A stretch of 26,337 bases of DNA from Silene noctiflora (lineage: Eukaryota; Streptophyta; Magnoliopsida; Caryophyllales; Caryophyllaceae): contig VHZZ01027444.1 of assembly GCA_009801015.1 (NCBI GenBank), positions 1 through 26,337 on the forward strand, in the 5' to 3' direction. Below are positions 10,065 to 19,957 of the stretch, one piece after another (the first letter of the stretch is position 1; each line of letters opens with the position of its first letter). The translations under genes and the position numbers were made by a program. Under the pieces are notes generated by a model. The model saw only the letters and a program-made list of their open reading frames with translations. It did not search any database and had not been told where the DNA came from.

Positions 10065-12146
10065 GAAGTCTTTGATGTTAATAAGTAGGGGAACAAATGG
10101 AATACCTTATCTGAGTTGGCTGTTAGGGCGAAAGAGCTGTTAAGGTGGCATAGAGCGGTACTTTTGTCCTATCTTTTGAGGCATGAGCCCGCCTTTTCGT
10201 TGCGTAATCGTTAAACTGGTTCTCCTGAAGTTAGGATGCCTATAAGCTGGTGGGCGATCCCATTAGAACAGGCAAGAATTAGGATACAGATATAGAGTTT
10301 AAAGCGGATCTGCCTGCGCCATCTTCACCAGAAGGGGCAGTATCTGAATTGGCTCCACCCACTTCCCTCGAATTAACGACTGGATTCTCTACTCCAACCC
10401 CAAAACCGGCTGTATCTCCGGCTGCGACTTCGCCCCGATCAGCAGGAACTGGTCGAACTTACCCCTTGTGTTCTGGTTGGCCACCATGGACATGAAAAAA
10501 ATGTTAGGATCTTCCCAGCCCCTCATTGGCTGCCCTATCCTCCATCAGCACCGTCTGAATCTACCTCATCCACTGCTTTTGAATTGCCAACTAAAGCGTA
10601 AAACTTAGGAGCATCCTACTCGCTACGGGACTTAACTCGTTTCATCAAACAACGCTTTTTAGCTTTTTGCTCAAATTCCTTATCTAAGGGAGATACACGG
10701 GCCTATATCTTAACTCTTCCACTTCAGGTGGACTCATCGGATACAGAAATGTATACAACGGCAGAGATCGCTCTAAGCATACTAAAACAAAGCATCATGG
10801 TTTGGTATTCCTTTTGTTTGCTTTTTCATGGGGAGAAAGAACCTTCCTAACTCTTATCTTTCTTAAAAAGGTGATCTCTCTTCAACGCGAAAAGTCTCCT
10901 CTTTATTAAGCATACGTGCTTATAGAAAGAGTGGATCTCGCCCTTACTTTACTGTTCCATCCTTACCTTATTACGGAATGCACCTCATTACTGCTCCCCA
11001 GTCTTGTCTTTAAGCTGAATCCTATTGTCAATATAGTAATGTAGCTGATGTTAAGCAAGAACCTTTTCTTAATGTTCGTTGGACATCCAGCTAGCCTTTG
11101 AAAGTGCTTTGTCTATCTTGTGCACATAGTCCTTTGTCAGAACCCAACCTAGGAGACTTCTTGTAGCCAAGTGAAGGGGGGCAATTGACTTAGTAGTATA
11201 ATATAGAGCAATATATTTAGTTTCATTTGTTTAACCCATACAGCAGGCGGAGAAGCTTACCTAAGCTAGTGAACTGGCTGGCGCAGTCAATCCGGTACAA
11301 TCACACAGCCATCTCGCCCAACCAAGGGGATTGGTGCCTTAATTACATTCCACATCAATTGGAAGATCAGTTGGGGATTCATTGAGAAAGCTTTTTCCAT
11401 CCATGGACGAAAGAGATGACTCTACAAAGATTTTTTGGGGGGGTTTAGGAATAGAAAGCCGGCCTCCTTCTAAATATCTGACTGAGCAGGCTAACCTCAA
11501 TGGCGGAGGTGGCTCGCCGGAGTCTCTCGTTACTGCGGTTCAAAAGGCCTCTGCAGTTGAAGAAGATGAGGTAGAAGAAAGAAAGGTACGTCGTGATGCG
11601 GCAGGGGTATAAGCTTTAAGCCCCGTTTGGAGCACACCTGGGCCCTCTTCGAGTGGATTATCAGCCCAGCCCCGGCAAAGCCGCGCCCTTGCTTAAGGAA
11701 AGCTTTCTTACAAATTAGAAGAATACTGATCAATCGAACTAAGTCAGCCACTGAAAGAAAAGGCTAATTCGATCTCATCAAAGACAGCTAGGCCAAGCGA
11801 CCCTTCTAATCATAATAAGGGGACTTGGTCATGACATCACATCTTGCCCGTTCTTTAAGTTAAAAGTGGGCCCTTTTTCATAAGGGGATGCTCCACCTCT
11901 TCCTTGTCTTTTCAAAACGGAACTCGTTCTACACTACGGAGACTGCTTCAGCGAGATTCCTGACCTCTGTGGACATTTCTCGTCCGGCTTTGGTACGCGC
12001 ATCCTTTTTCTTTTCTCCCGTCGCAAAATAGAAGAGCTGGCTTGCCGGGATTAGTAAAGGGGAGCTTTAGCCCTTGCTTTGAGAAGTCTTTAAGTTTTTA
12101 ATTGAAAGGTCCTTAGAGTATGGCACTACCATAGTTAGAAGAATTT

Positions 12147-12155
12147 CATAAGAAG
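12147..12155 (+). promoter_or_regulatory. Possible mitochondrial promoter core upstream of atp9
   Basis: CATAAGAAG matches eight of nine positions of CRTAAGAGA, the core nonanucleotide described for many dicot mitochondrial promoters. It lies about 350 bases upstream of atp9 on the same strand, in a moderately AT-rich setting. Such matches arise often by chance and plant mitochondrial promoters are loosely defined, so this is a weak candidate. Confidence 0.2.
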
Positions 12156-12290
12156 TGAGTTGGTTGGAAAGCAAGAAGTCCAATCCGATCTTTTTCGGCA
12201 TGCAAGATGAAGAAAAGGATGTCCATCGATCTTACCTTCTTAATTCCATCGATGATGCTTTACTAATGAAGCGCATGCATTCGATGATGA

Positions 12291-12346
12291 TGCCATTGAA
12301 ATGGAAATGAGACATTTAGCAGCCATTTGCCATTGAAATGGAAATG
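12291..12346 (+). repeat. 19-bp direct repeat pair in atp9 upstream region
   Basis: The 19-base sequence TGCCATTGAAATGGAAATG occurs at 12291-12309 and again at 12328-12346. The first 14 bases of the extended left copy (GATGATGCCATTGA) also occur at 7253-7266, at the left edge of the retrotransposon scrap. No gene is visible here, and a recent local duplication is the simplest reading. Confidence 0.85.
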
Positions 12347-12406
12347 TTTAAGCTTAATAATACAATTAATCTAATATTAATTGGGTTGAATACCTGCTCT
12401 AGATTG

Positions 12407-12426
12407 GTGCGTAACACATGCAAGTC
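12407..12426 (+). repeat. SSU rRNA-like motif upstream of atp9
   Basis: TGCGTAACACATGCAAGTC matches the highly conserved early part of SSU rRNA (canonical GCxTAACACATGCAAGTC, near position 50 in bacterial numbering). A weak resemblance to the preceding rRNA segment (CTCTAGATTG against CTCAGATTG) extends a little to the left, with a shorter spacer. It sits about 80 bases before the atp9 start, probably in the leader region. It is far too short to be an rRNA gene. Confidence 0.6.
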
Positions 12427-12479
12427 CCCAAATAGTGACACACCCTTAATTAAAATACAATCAAGATAAACGCGTAATT

Positions 12480-12493
12480 CTAAAGTTTAAATT
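12480..12493 (+). repeat. 14-bp direct repeat, 5' copy (atp9 flank)
   Basis: The sequence CTAAAGTTTAAATT lies 16 bases before the atp9 start codon. An identical copy lies inside the gene at 12698-12711, exactly where the coding sequence departs from the conserved plant subunit-9 sequence. Both copies are in direct orientation, 218 bases apart. The identity is read directly from the sequence; that one copy templated the other is inference. Confidence 0.9.
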
Positions 12494-12508
12494 TCATTAA
12501 ATTTACTT

Positions 12509-12742
12509 ATGTTCGAAGGTGCTAAATTAATCGGTGCTGGAGCTGCTACAATTGCTTTAGCCGGAGCAGCTATCGGTATTGGAAATGTTTTTAGTTCGTT
12601 GATTCATTCCGTGGCAAGAAACCCATCATTAGCTAAACAATTGTTCGGTTATGCTATTTTGGGATTTGCCTTAACTGAGGCTATTGCCCTATTTGCACTA
12701 AAGTTTAAATTGCCTTTTAAATCTTATTCGTATTCTGATTGA
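12509..12742 (+). CDS. atp9: ATP synthase F0 subunit c (subunit 9), variant C-terminus
   Basis: This encodes the proteolipid that forms the rotating c-ring of mitochondrial F1F0-ATP synthase in the inner membrane and carries protons. The 77-residue product matches plant subunit 9 almost throughout residues 1-64. Visible parts are the first helix, rich in Gly and Ala (about 8-30), the polar loop with the ARNPSL motif (36-41), and the second helix with the proton-binding Glu57 in ALTEA. Plant subunit 9 is usually about 74 residues and ends in a hydrophobic MMAFLILFVF-type tail. Here everything after Leu64 is replaced by [16 protein letters not shown] for the old tail (ILFVF plus TGA, 12721-12738) is still present in another frame. 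The start is ATG with the normal MxEGAK beginning, with Phe at residue 2 where Leu is usual. It could be a functional variant or a decayed extra copy; transcript and protein data would decide. Identity of the gene is near certain, function is not. Confidence 0.96.
   Translation: MFEGAKLIGAGAATIALAGAAIGIGNVFSSLIHSVARNPSLAKQLFGYAILGFALTEAIALFALKFKLPFKSYSYSD
12698..12711 (+). repeat. 14-bp direct repeat, copy inside atp9
   Basis: This second copy of CTAAAGTTTAAATT covers codons 64-67 of atp9 and part of codon 68. Compared with the usual family sequence (CTA ATG ATG GCC), the stretch here is five bases longer, which shifts the frame and creates the basic tail. The usual end of the gene resumes straight after it, out of frame. 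Confidence 0.9.
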
Positions 12743-12765
12743 CTTGATGATCTCCCCTTAGAATT

Positions 12766-12800
12766 CTTCGTGGGCAACTCTAGTACGAAGGGAGCTCCCC
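12766..12800 (+). terminator. Stem-loop just downstream of atp9
   Basis: CTTCGT (12766-12771) can pair with ACGAAG (12785-12790) across a 13-base loop, with two further G-U pairs outside. It is followed at once by the palindrome GGGAGCTCCC. It begins 23 bases after the stop codon. In plant mitochondria such hairpins often mark or protect mRNA 3' ends rather than stop transcription, so a role in 3'-end definition is plausible but unproven. Confidence 0.3.
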
Positions 12801-12830
12801 CTTGTGTTGAGGGAAGCCAGGCATGATTAT

Positions 12831-15149
12831 TTGAATAAGAATGTTGTTAACTAGCTAGTGTCTTAGCGCGTTGGAAACGTTCGGCTACATTCTTTCTCTA
12901 GTTAGGTAAGGAGTTGCTATTTGACTATACTAGGGGGTTTATCCCTTAATTCTCGTAGTATAGTATAGAGTGCTTTTCTATAGCTCTATATATAATCTAA
13001 TTCTCTTATGTGTAAACATAGTACATACTTCTTGTCCTCATTTCTTATTAGTTCTCGCTTCTTGATAATTCAACTCATTAACAGCAGCCTACTACTCACT
13101 CTGGTACTACGTCTCTTCGCTGTAGAATTTGGGTACAAATAGGCGGCTAAGCGGGGCATTTGGGTCAGTCCGAAAGGCGCTTATACGCTGTGAACTTATC
13201 TTTCGATCTTTCTTGTTGATTTAGTTGAATTTACTTTGAAGATATTGACTTCAAAGACAGGCCGGGTCTGCCCTTATCTTCTGCTTTTTAGAGAGATCTA
13301 ATGGTTAAAGTATAAGTAGAATAGTCGGTAAAGCACCTTATACAAATGTTCCCGCCCACATAAATGTTCTCGACACTACCTCTCTTTTAAAGTTTACACG
13401 TAGGATAGAGCAGAGGACAGCCTTTAACATACCTAATAGCCAAACGCATATGCCGCAACTTTCTTATTCTAATAAAGAAAGTCAAAGAAGCAGATGGATT
13501 CTCGGGATTGATGCATGATTACAAAACTGTGCTTCCTCCTTACTCTTAAAGAAAGAGTCTTCTATTCCTCTATGAGGTTAGAAGGACCATCTCAGATGGA
13601 CGGAAAAAGTCTTATACGAGAAAGGCGACTTAATATCCCTTGAGTACCTTTCTTCATTAGATAATTTATAAGGGAAAAAGTCTTCGACCCTTAGTGTTCG
13701 TGTCATTCTACTTCAATCTTTTTTTGAGGCAGATATTTCGCATTTTTCTTTCGTTTAGAAGAGTGAGTCGATGTCTCTTCCTTTGTATAAGCTGCTTCGT
13801 AAAGAAAAGCACCCTCCCATATTACAAGCTCTGGTCCAGGAAGAATTGATCCTCCTTATGATGCACCCTTTATTAATTAGGGTTATTCTTTGTTCACTTT
13901 TTCTCATCTAATGTAATTAAAGTTTCTCAGGTAGCTTCCACTTCGTCGGGATAAGTAGCTCTTTCCTGGCTATCCTTTCTTATATATGAATAAGGGCGAA
14001 GCTCCTATATTTATATGTAATCTAATACCATACGGCTTTACTCGGCAGAAAAGTCTTCCCCTTGCTTCTTTTTGAAATGTGGAAGATTCCTCTTTGTTAA
14101 AGTTTTTCGGATAAGAGAGAGAGTTTACCTCATTCTCAATGAGCTTCACCTACTGTTATGCCTTTAGAGATTGGATTTGGAAAGCTCCTTATGATCTTGA
14201 AGCGGGAGAGCGCACTATACGTTGTTGAGCGCTAAGTCCTTACTTAAGATTTTTCTTATAGGAGCGTTTGTGGGAATTAACTTTGATTCTCTATTGAGAT
14301 GAGGTATGAGATAAGGCTTCCTTCTACTACGAGCGCTCACTCGCTCCGTGCTTAGAGTTTCCATGTCTTAGTTCTATTTATTTATAAGTAATAGTCCATA
14401 GTGCAGTAATTAGATAGGAATCATACCTCCCTTCTTAACCTCCATAAAGTGTCTTACTTGCATTATTAGTAAATACGTATTAGTATCTTCGTTGGCTTTC
14501 TTCATCGAAAAATATAGTAAGAGAAGATCTCTCATTATTTTTAACTGGTTTGCAACCCACTAAAAAAGGAAAAAATGTCCCCTTTGAGACTCTTTTTTCT
14601 GGGGCGAGTGGAAGATTTGTAACGTAGCAAGAGTTTAGAAAGAGTCTTCCTGAAATGTAATGTTGTAATGAGAAAGACGCTAATGGTAATTGCCAACAAC
14701 ATAAGCTATTCTAGCATCTCCAACTTCGTCTACCCTTTCTTATTAGTAAGCGCGGGAAATCTTTAATTCTCTATCTTTTCAGCCGGATAGATAGAACATA
14801 GATGACAAAGAAAGATAGTCCGTCTTGAGCTGGGACTCGTTGGTTATGCGCTTTGCTTTAATCTTAATAAAGGTCCCATTATAGGGATGCTCTTGCATTA
14901 TGTGCAGGCACTCTTTCATATTCTAATCAACGCACGTAGTAAAGAGGTCTTCTTGCACCAAGGCGAAATGATATACAAACTTCCTTCCCATGATCTTAAT
15001 GAACCTATATCGTCTTAGAAAAAAAAGATAAGTAGGCGTAAGACGTGAACCTAGTAGTTGAAGAAAAGCGCGCGCCCTTTCCTATTTAATGTGGATTCTC
15101 CAGAAAAGGGACTCCACCTATTACCTTACTCATTATTTTTAGTTACAGG
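12831..15149. other. Spacer downstream of atp9; no gene recognised
   Basis: No coding or RNA gene is recognised. The clearest structure is a hairpin, CTTTGAAG (13234-13241) with CTTCAAAG (13249-13256) around a 7-base loop. The region is rich in TCTTTCTTA-type and TATAT-type short motifs. Confidence 0.55.
13002..13010 (-). promoter_or_regulatory. Exact dicot-type promoter core, antisense side of atp9
   Basis: Read on the minus strand this is CATAAGAGA, a full match to the CRTAAGAGA core. It faces towards the 3' end of atp9 from 260 bases away. About 0.4 such exact matches are expected by chance in a window this size, so it is only a candidate. Confidence 0.2.
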
Positions 15150-15542
15150 ATGAAACTCTTTGCTCTGGAAGAAAGGCCTATATTATATGTAGGATCCTTC
15201 GTCTACCCGATCATTAGAGTAATCCGACTCCTCTTTTTATGTAAGAGGCGTAATCAAGGGAATTTACTGGGCTGTAACCAGTCTTTCACTAGAACTGTGG
15301 ATCATAAACAATCTTTTTTGGCCAACTTTTGCATAAAGCACTCAAGTTGTACCCTTGTTAAATTTCTTATTGATCCTCCTCTTGAATGCGAAAAAGGACT
15401 CTTTCCTAACATCCGGCTCTTTAATCTCGTTGTAGTAAGAAGGCCCATGCTATATAATAGGGGTTGGAGAGCAATGCTTGACGACTTTCTTCTAAACAAG
15501 TTTAGATACGAGGGTTACCACAATCTAAGATACCGGTCATAG
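15150..15542 (+). CDS. Hypothetical ORF, 130 codons
   Basis: This is the longest ATG-started open frame in the window. The product is basic, with a hydrophobic stretch at about residues 13-31 (VGSFVYPIIRVIRLLFLC) that could be one membrane segment, and Arg/Tyr-rich ends. I recognise no family. In 26 kb of roughly 40% GC sequence read in six frames, an open frame of this length can arise by chance. Plant mitochondria do carry unique ORFs, some expressed, so it is listed with low confidence. No promoter core or flanking gene supports it. Confidence 0.18.
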   Translation: MKLFALEERPILYVGSFVYPIIRVIRLLFLCKRRNQGNLLGCNQSFTRTVDHKQSFLANFCIKHSSCTLVKFLIDPPLECEKGLFPNIRLFNLVVVRRPMLYNRGWRAMLDDFLLNKFRYEGYHNLRYRS

Positions 15543-18500
15543 GTTCTAATCTTTATTGACTAAGACTAAGAATCAACGGGCGCTAGTGTCTTAGCTTCTG
15601 TTGAAGCAACCAGCCGCCACCCTCCCCAGTAAGAACATATAATAAAGAAAGCCGCAGAGCAGAGGCGCTAGCTAGAAGTGTGTGACATTTCTATAGCAGG
15701 AGCACTTTACTCAGACTTTACTCATTTAGTCTTGTCGGGCGGTAGTAGTACTAACTGGGTTGTAGAACCCTACTTTGTAATATTCCTTGACGATCCTTTA
15801 ACTCTTATAAGTTTTTGATTCCACCAAAGCATTTTAAAGCGCTTGTATAGTTCTTTCTGCGGGTATGAGAATATAAGAAAGCGAAAAGATGCCCACCCAA
15901 TCAAATGAGCGGATTTACCAGAACTTGTGATTACTTCCAAGAAGAATGGGGCAATTGCGTAAATAACATTCTATTTTTCTTTTTAACCTTATCTAAGAGT
16001 ACTTCTTTTGCATTTATAATAAGAAGCCTTCTTTCTCTTCCCCTATTCTTCTTGTAATTGTGTTGATGTTTAGAAGGAGCTTGCTCTGCTCCATTTAGTT
16101 CTTAGAAATAGGTATGAAATGACTCACATAAATTCTAATAAGTATAGAAAAAGGGAATCCACCTAGTTAGAAAGATGTAAGCCCTTTTAAAGAAATGTGG
16201 GAGTCTTGGATCGATCTATCAAAACCCTATTAAGACGGGTAAGACAGGTAGCGAGATTTATAAGAAAAAGAGTTATAAGTTGGTTCGTTCATAGTCTTCT
16301 AGTTTAGCATTATAGGAAGACAAAGTCAGTTAGGGGGATCGCTGCAATATCGACTGATATTAATTACGCCTTAGTGCATATTAGCCGAGAAAGTGACGAA
16401 CCTTATTCAGGCGGGCGGCAATGAGAAGATAAAAAAAAATTTTAAGGGTGCGTAGTAGGCTCGCATAGACAAGCAAGGATAGGGAATTGGGCTCGGTTAC
16501 TTTAACTTTCGCAAAATTTTATCTTTCTGCTTTCTGTTCGGCAGCTAGGTAGCCTGTCCCTCTTTTGAATTCCCACGTCGAGTTCTGAAATTTAATAGAT
16601 CCAGTCTGACCCTCAACCTAGAGGCTTTAATCAAATTAGATTTAAAAGTACGAAGCAAGCGGAACCACGAGAGGCGCGTCTTTCTCGGAGGCTGCCCTAT
16701 AATATAAAGTCCAGTCCCTCCTCGGCCTACTCTCTAGGATAACTTCATTTGATTCAGAGCTATCTTACGAGCAGTCCCAGTTTAGTAGGGTAGAAGCTCT
16801 CTTTTCCCGGAGACGAGAATTCTTCGACAAGCTCCCTTTGTATGCTCCGTAGAACCGTTGCCTTAATCTTAAAAAGGCTGCTTTGGACGTCTGGAATCTT
16901 AATTCTAATTTGGGAAGACCCCTCAACAAGCATTTCCTTGAATGAATGCTTTTAAGCTTTTAACGTTGAAATTGAAGACTTTGGGGATTTAAGAGATGAC
17001 TTGGCTACTTTATCCGATCCCTTTTCACCAATCTTATCTATAACCGGCGGATAAGATTTTCTTTAATCTTCCGCTGGCGCTTATAATTAAGGAAAGGAGA
17101 TAGGATAAGGCCTCCTGAGGTACGCAGGGGAGGGGCTTGTCCTAGAACCAAGTTTTTTCCCTTTTTTTCGTTAGCCTTTTGTTACATCGTTCTTAGCTGT
17201 CTAACGCTAGCTTCCTTCTCTTATTTATACATACATAAGAAAGACCCACTTTTGGACGCCTTTGCTATCTTAGATTTGGTATTCCCTTGGCCCCTCTTCG
17301 TTCACCGAGATCATCTAGTACTTTATCTTTGCTTTCTTTTCCAAGTAGCGAAGCAAAGGGCTCTCTTAATTAAGTTGTAAGCCTGCATTCTTTCTAAAAA
17401 TTCTATTATCAGTATCAGACCTTTAATCAATCTTACCGGGGACCCGCCCTGAAAAACCTTATATAAAGAAGTCCTGCCTTGTTTTCAAATGAAACTAGAG
17501 ATGATGCTTGGAGGAGTACTTCAGATACCCGGTCTTCTCATATATATATATATACTAGCAGGGCTTGCTTGGCTTCAGTCGTCGTATAATGAAAGCGCGC
17601 CCTTACATACTAGAAGAAAATCCTTATAAAATCTAAAGAAATAGTGGAAACTTGACTATGCTGCTTACCCATTATAAGGAAGAGAAGTGCCTTTGTCTCT
17701 ATAGCTTGACCTTCGAAGCGAATCCCCAAAAGCTTTTATGTAGCCGAAAGATTCCTATTCCAAAAGAAAACCTTCTAATTATTATGCAGCTGGTTCGTTC
17801 ACTTGTAAAAGATGAGGTCGTACCTACAACAAGAAGCCCCTATAATATAGTCAAATAAGAACAATATATGAATAATTATACCTTCCTTTACTTGCCCTAA
17901 TCTAAGAGATATGTGAATAGACAAAGCCTCCTATCTTTCTTGTTTACTTCTAATTATCTTAGAGATTCTATGTCAAAAGAGAGGCCTTTATCCATATTAT
18001 AGTTTTAGAGAAAAGACCTCCATCTTTATGGTCAAAGACATCATGCTCTTACTAGTACCTTTGTTAAGGGATTCATTCAACCGTCCCAGCGCATGCCCAT
18101 ACAGGGCACTTTCCTCGAGTCTTTGTCGACTTTCTCTTATATACGGCTCTTTATTCGCCGACTTTGTGATGACTATTCATCCTACTGGAGACTTCTTTAT
18201 AGCAGCAGCAGAGGCCTTTCTTGTGTCAACAGCTTTCCACTTATTATAGAGATTTCATAAGGCGAGTCAGTCTTATAGTGACCGAATAGGTAGCGGGTCT
18301 CTTAGGGGAGTACCAGAAGTTATAAGAATTGTACCGACCCATCTTATGTATAAGGTTCTTACTCTCTTCTACTGAAACGAGTTGCCCTATTCTTACTTGC
18401 TTAATGTGGCGAGAGGACTTTCTTTATTCGTCTAGATATCTCGCCCCTTTGTTGATTGCTCTACTACTTATTTAAACGGATGTCTTATAATTATTATCTT

Positions 18501-18925
18501 AATCCTTGATCGGCGGATTAGTTATCTTATTTGACCACGTCCGGCTCTAGGATTACATATGAACAGAGGTCAAAGCGGCAGTAATTATAACCATCTCGTC
18601 CAGCTTAAAAGCCCTGCTATATTCTTAATGCTTCCATTGCAGATTCTCATATAAGAAAAGTCACCAGCGACATGTCATCATAAAGGACTGCTGTATACTA
18701 AATAACTTTGATCTTCCTTCCCCCTTTCCGAAGAGTGGCTTTCTATCTAAGGTATGAAAAAGTAAGGACTTATACCACTCCTTGTCTGTCATTTGCGCAG
18801 CTTGCTTATCTAATTAATTCCCAAACCCTTAAAATAGGGGAGAAATTAAAGAGTTCGGGAGTGATTTTAACATACTGGTCTAGTCTCGGACGAAGCCAAC
18901 TCTGGTAGGCCAGGCACGGAGAGTC
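15543..18925. other. Spacer; no gene recognised
   Basis: Only short open frames are seen (for example 17652-17858 and 18028-18249, with no known motif). A TA microsatellite lies near 17540-17555, and the repeat module at 17093-17140 falls in this stretch. Confidence 0.55.
17093..17140 (+). repeat. CTGAGGTACGC / GAGATAGGATA module, copy 2
   Basis: This holds GGAGATAGGATAAGG at 17096-17110 and CCTGAGGTACGCAGGGGAGG at 17114-17133. These are the same modules as at 19-50, in swapped order. Confidence 0.65.
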
Positions 18926-19022
18926 AGCCCTTTCTCGAGCCTAACTTTTCGTTTACCAAAGGATAGGTATAACATGACTCGACCAATAGGGAGAAATAGA
19001 CTCGACTGACACGGAGAAGGGG
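18926..19022 (+). repeat. CTCGACTGA-type repeat cluster
   Basis: The cluster contains ATGACTCGACCAATAGGGAGA and, 13 bases on, ACTCGACTGACACGGAG. The first is close to ATGACTCGACCGCAAGGGAGA at 23406-23426. No coding signal is seen. Confidence 0.5.
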
Positions 19023-19351
19023 TGTTTGATCCGAAAAGGGATGAAATTAATCTTTTTTTCTTTGTAGTTTTTTTGGTTGAAACGTCTTTTACCCATAGAA
19101 ATGGCCTAAAATGCACTAAAATAGACCCAATTTGCTTCTTTTCCCGACTCGAAATACATAAGAGAAAGAATAGGGCAGCAGGTTCAGAACGAGGTACTTT
19201 ATTTGCTCGACTTCCAGTGGAGGAGCTTCTTCAAGAAGAATTTACAGGTTTCATCGATCCAAAAAAGAAGCGGCTCTTGCAGACAGAAACAATATCAGAA
19301 AAAGATCACTTATATACGATAACAATAGAACCAGAAACCAGTATATCCTAG
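19022..19351 (+). CDS. Open frame with no ATG start, doubtful
   Basis: This 110-codon stretch opens with GTG and has no in-frame ATG. The reading has a hydrophobic patch at about residues 11-20 and an acidic-basic C-terminal half (LFARLPVEELLQEEF, then SEKDHLYTI). The tail shares EKDHLY with the reading at 19805-20026, because a 19-bp DNA repeat lies in the same frame in both. The GTGTTTGATCC at its start also occurs in the SSU scrap at 3154. I consider it more likely repeat-derived than a gene. Confidence 0.12.
   Translation: MFDPKRDEINLFFFVVFLVETSFTHRNGLKCTKIDPICFFSRLEIHKRKNRAAGSERGTLFARLPVEELLQEEFTGFIDPKKKRLLQTETISEKDHLYTITIEPETSIS
19157..19165 (+). promoter_or_regulatory. Exact dicot-type promoter core
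   Basis: CATAAGAGA is a full match to the CRTAAGAGA core and is followed by AAGAATAGG. No credible gene lies downstream, so if active it would make a noncoding or repeat transcript. A chance match is quite possible. Confidence 0.2.
19298..19316 (+). repeat. 19-bp direct repeat, copy 1
   Basis: GAAAAAGATCACTTATATA recurs at 19958-19976, and weaker similarity extends over about 42 bases (ACxGAAA before it, GATAA after it). Confidence 0.9.
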
Positions 19352-19379
19352 AATAACCAACGAATAAAGGGAAAAGTGT

Positions 19380-19720
19380 AGGAATAATAGGCCAAAACTT
19401 CCTCTAGAACGGCCTGTTTTCAGTTGAAATCTTCCACCGTTTCCGGTGATTTTGGGGATTAGGCCGCTTTTAGCCTAGGAATCAAAAAGAAATTTCAAAA
19501 GTTACGTTTTACCGGCTTTTTTCGTTGCAAGCCTATTTTATTATAGAAAACGAGATATTTTGTGAAAAAGTTTAAACTTCCCCGGTAAAATGGGGATAAA
19601 GCCAGTTTCTTATAGGATTTTGCCAAAAAAATAAAAGAATTCGATCTCCCCGGTGAAAATGAGTATCATTTGGCGCTTTAGTGGGTGTTTTAAAAGAAAC
19701 TTTCCGCATTTCGGGTCATA
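19380..19720 (-). repeat. CCGG-motif degenerate repeat, inverted copy
   Basis: The minus strand holds, in order, CATTTTCACCGGGGAGATCG, CCATTTTACCGGGGAAG, GGCTTGCAACGAAAAAAGCC with GGTAAAACG next, CCTAGGCTAAAAG and CCCCAAAATCACCGGAAAC. Order and spacing agree with the plus-strand copy at 3545-3740 over about 200 bases. The paired CACCGGGG blocks suggest an older tandem unit of about 70 bases. Confidence 0.7.
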
Positions 19721-19957
19721 AAAATGATGAATTATCTCACCTCAAGCACTTTGTCTTGCTTACTAACGATGCATTTCCGATGCATTTCATTTCTATAAAT
19801 ATGTTTGTTATTAATACTTTACGCAGGAACCATAAAATTAGAAAGATTTCATACCTTTTTTTGCATTTCTTGCAAAAAGAATATCACAATTCGCACGAAC
19901 ACGAGAAACAAGAAACCATACTTTACTACTAAACAACTAAAAACTGAAATAGAGCAG

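Larger units (their letters stand above)
9491..12146. other. Spacer; no gene recognised
   Basis: Apart from the AGCGAG repeats and the SSU-like piece at 9908-9930, no gene is recognised. The stretch 10300-10440 is Pro/Ala/Thr/Ser-coding on the plus strand and may be an old coding scrap. An open stretch at 11382-11612 starts with TTG and has no family signature. Confidence 0.5.

Noticed and set aside
17540-17555. TA microsatellite
   Set aside because: A simple short run with no sign of function.
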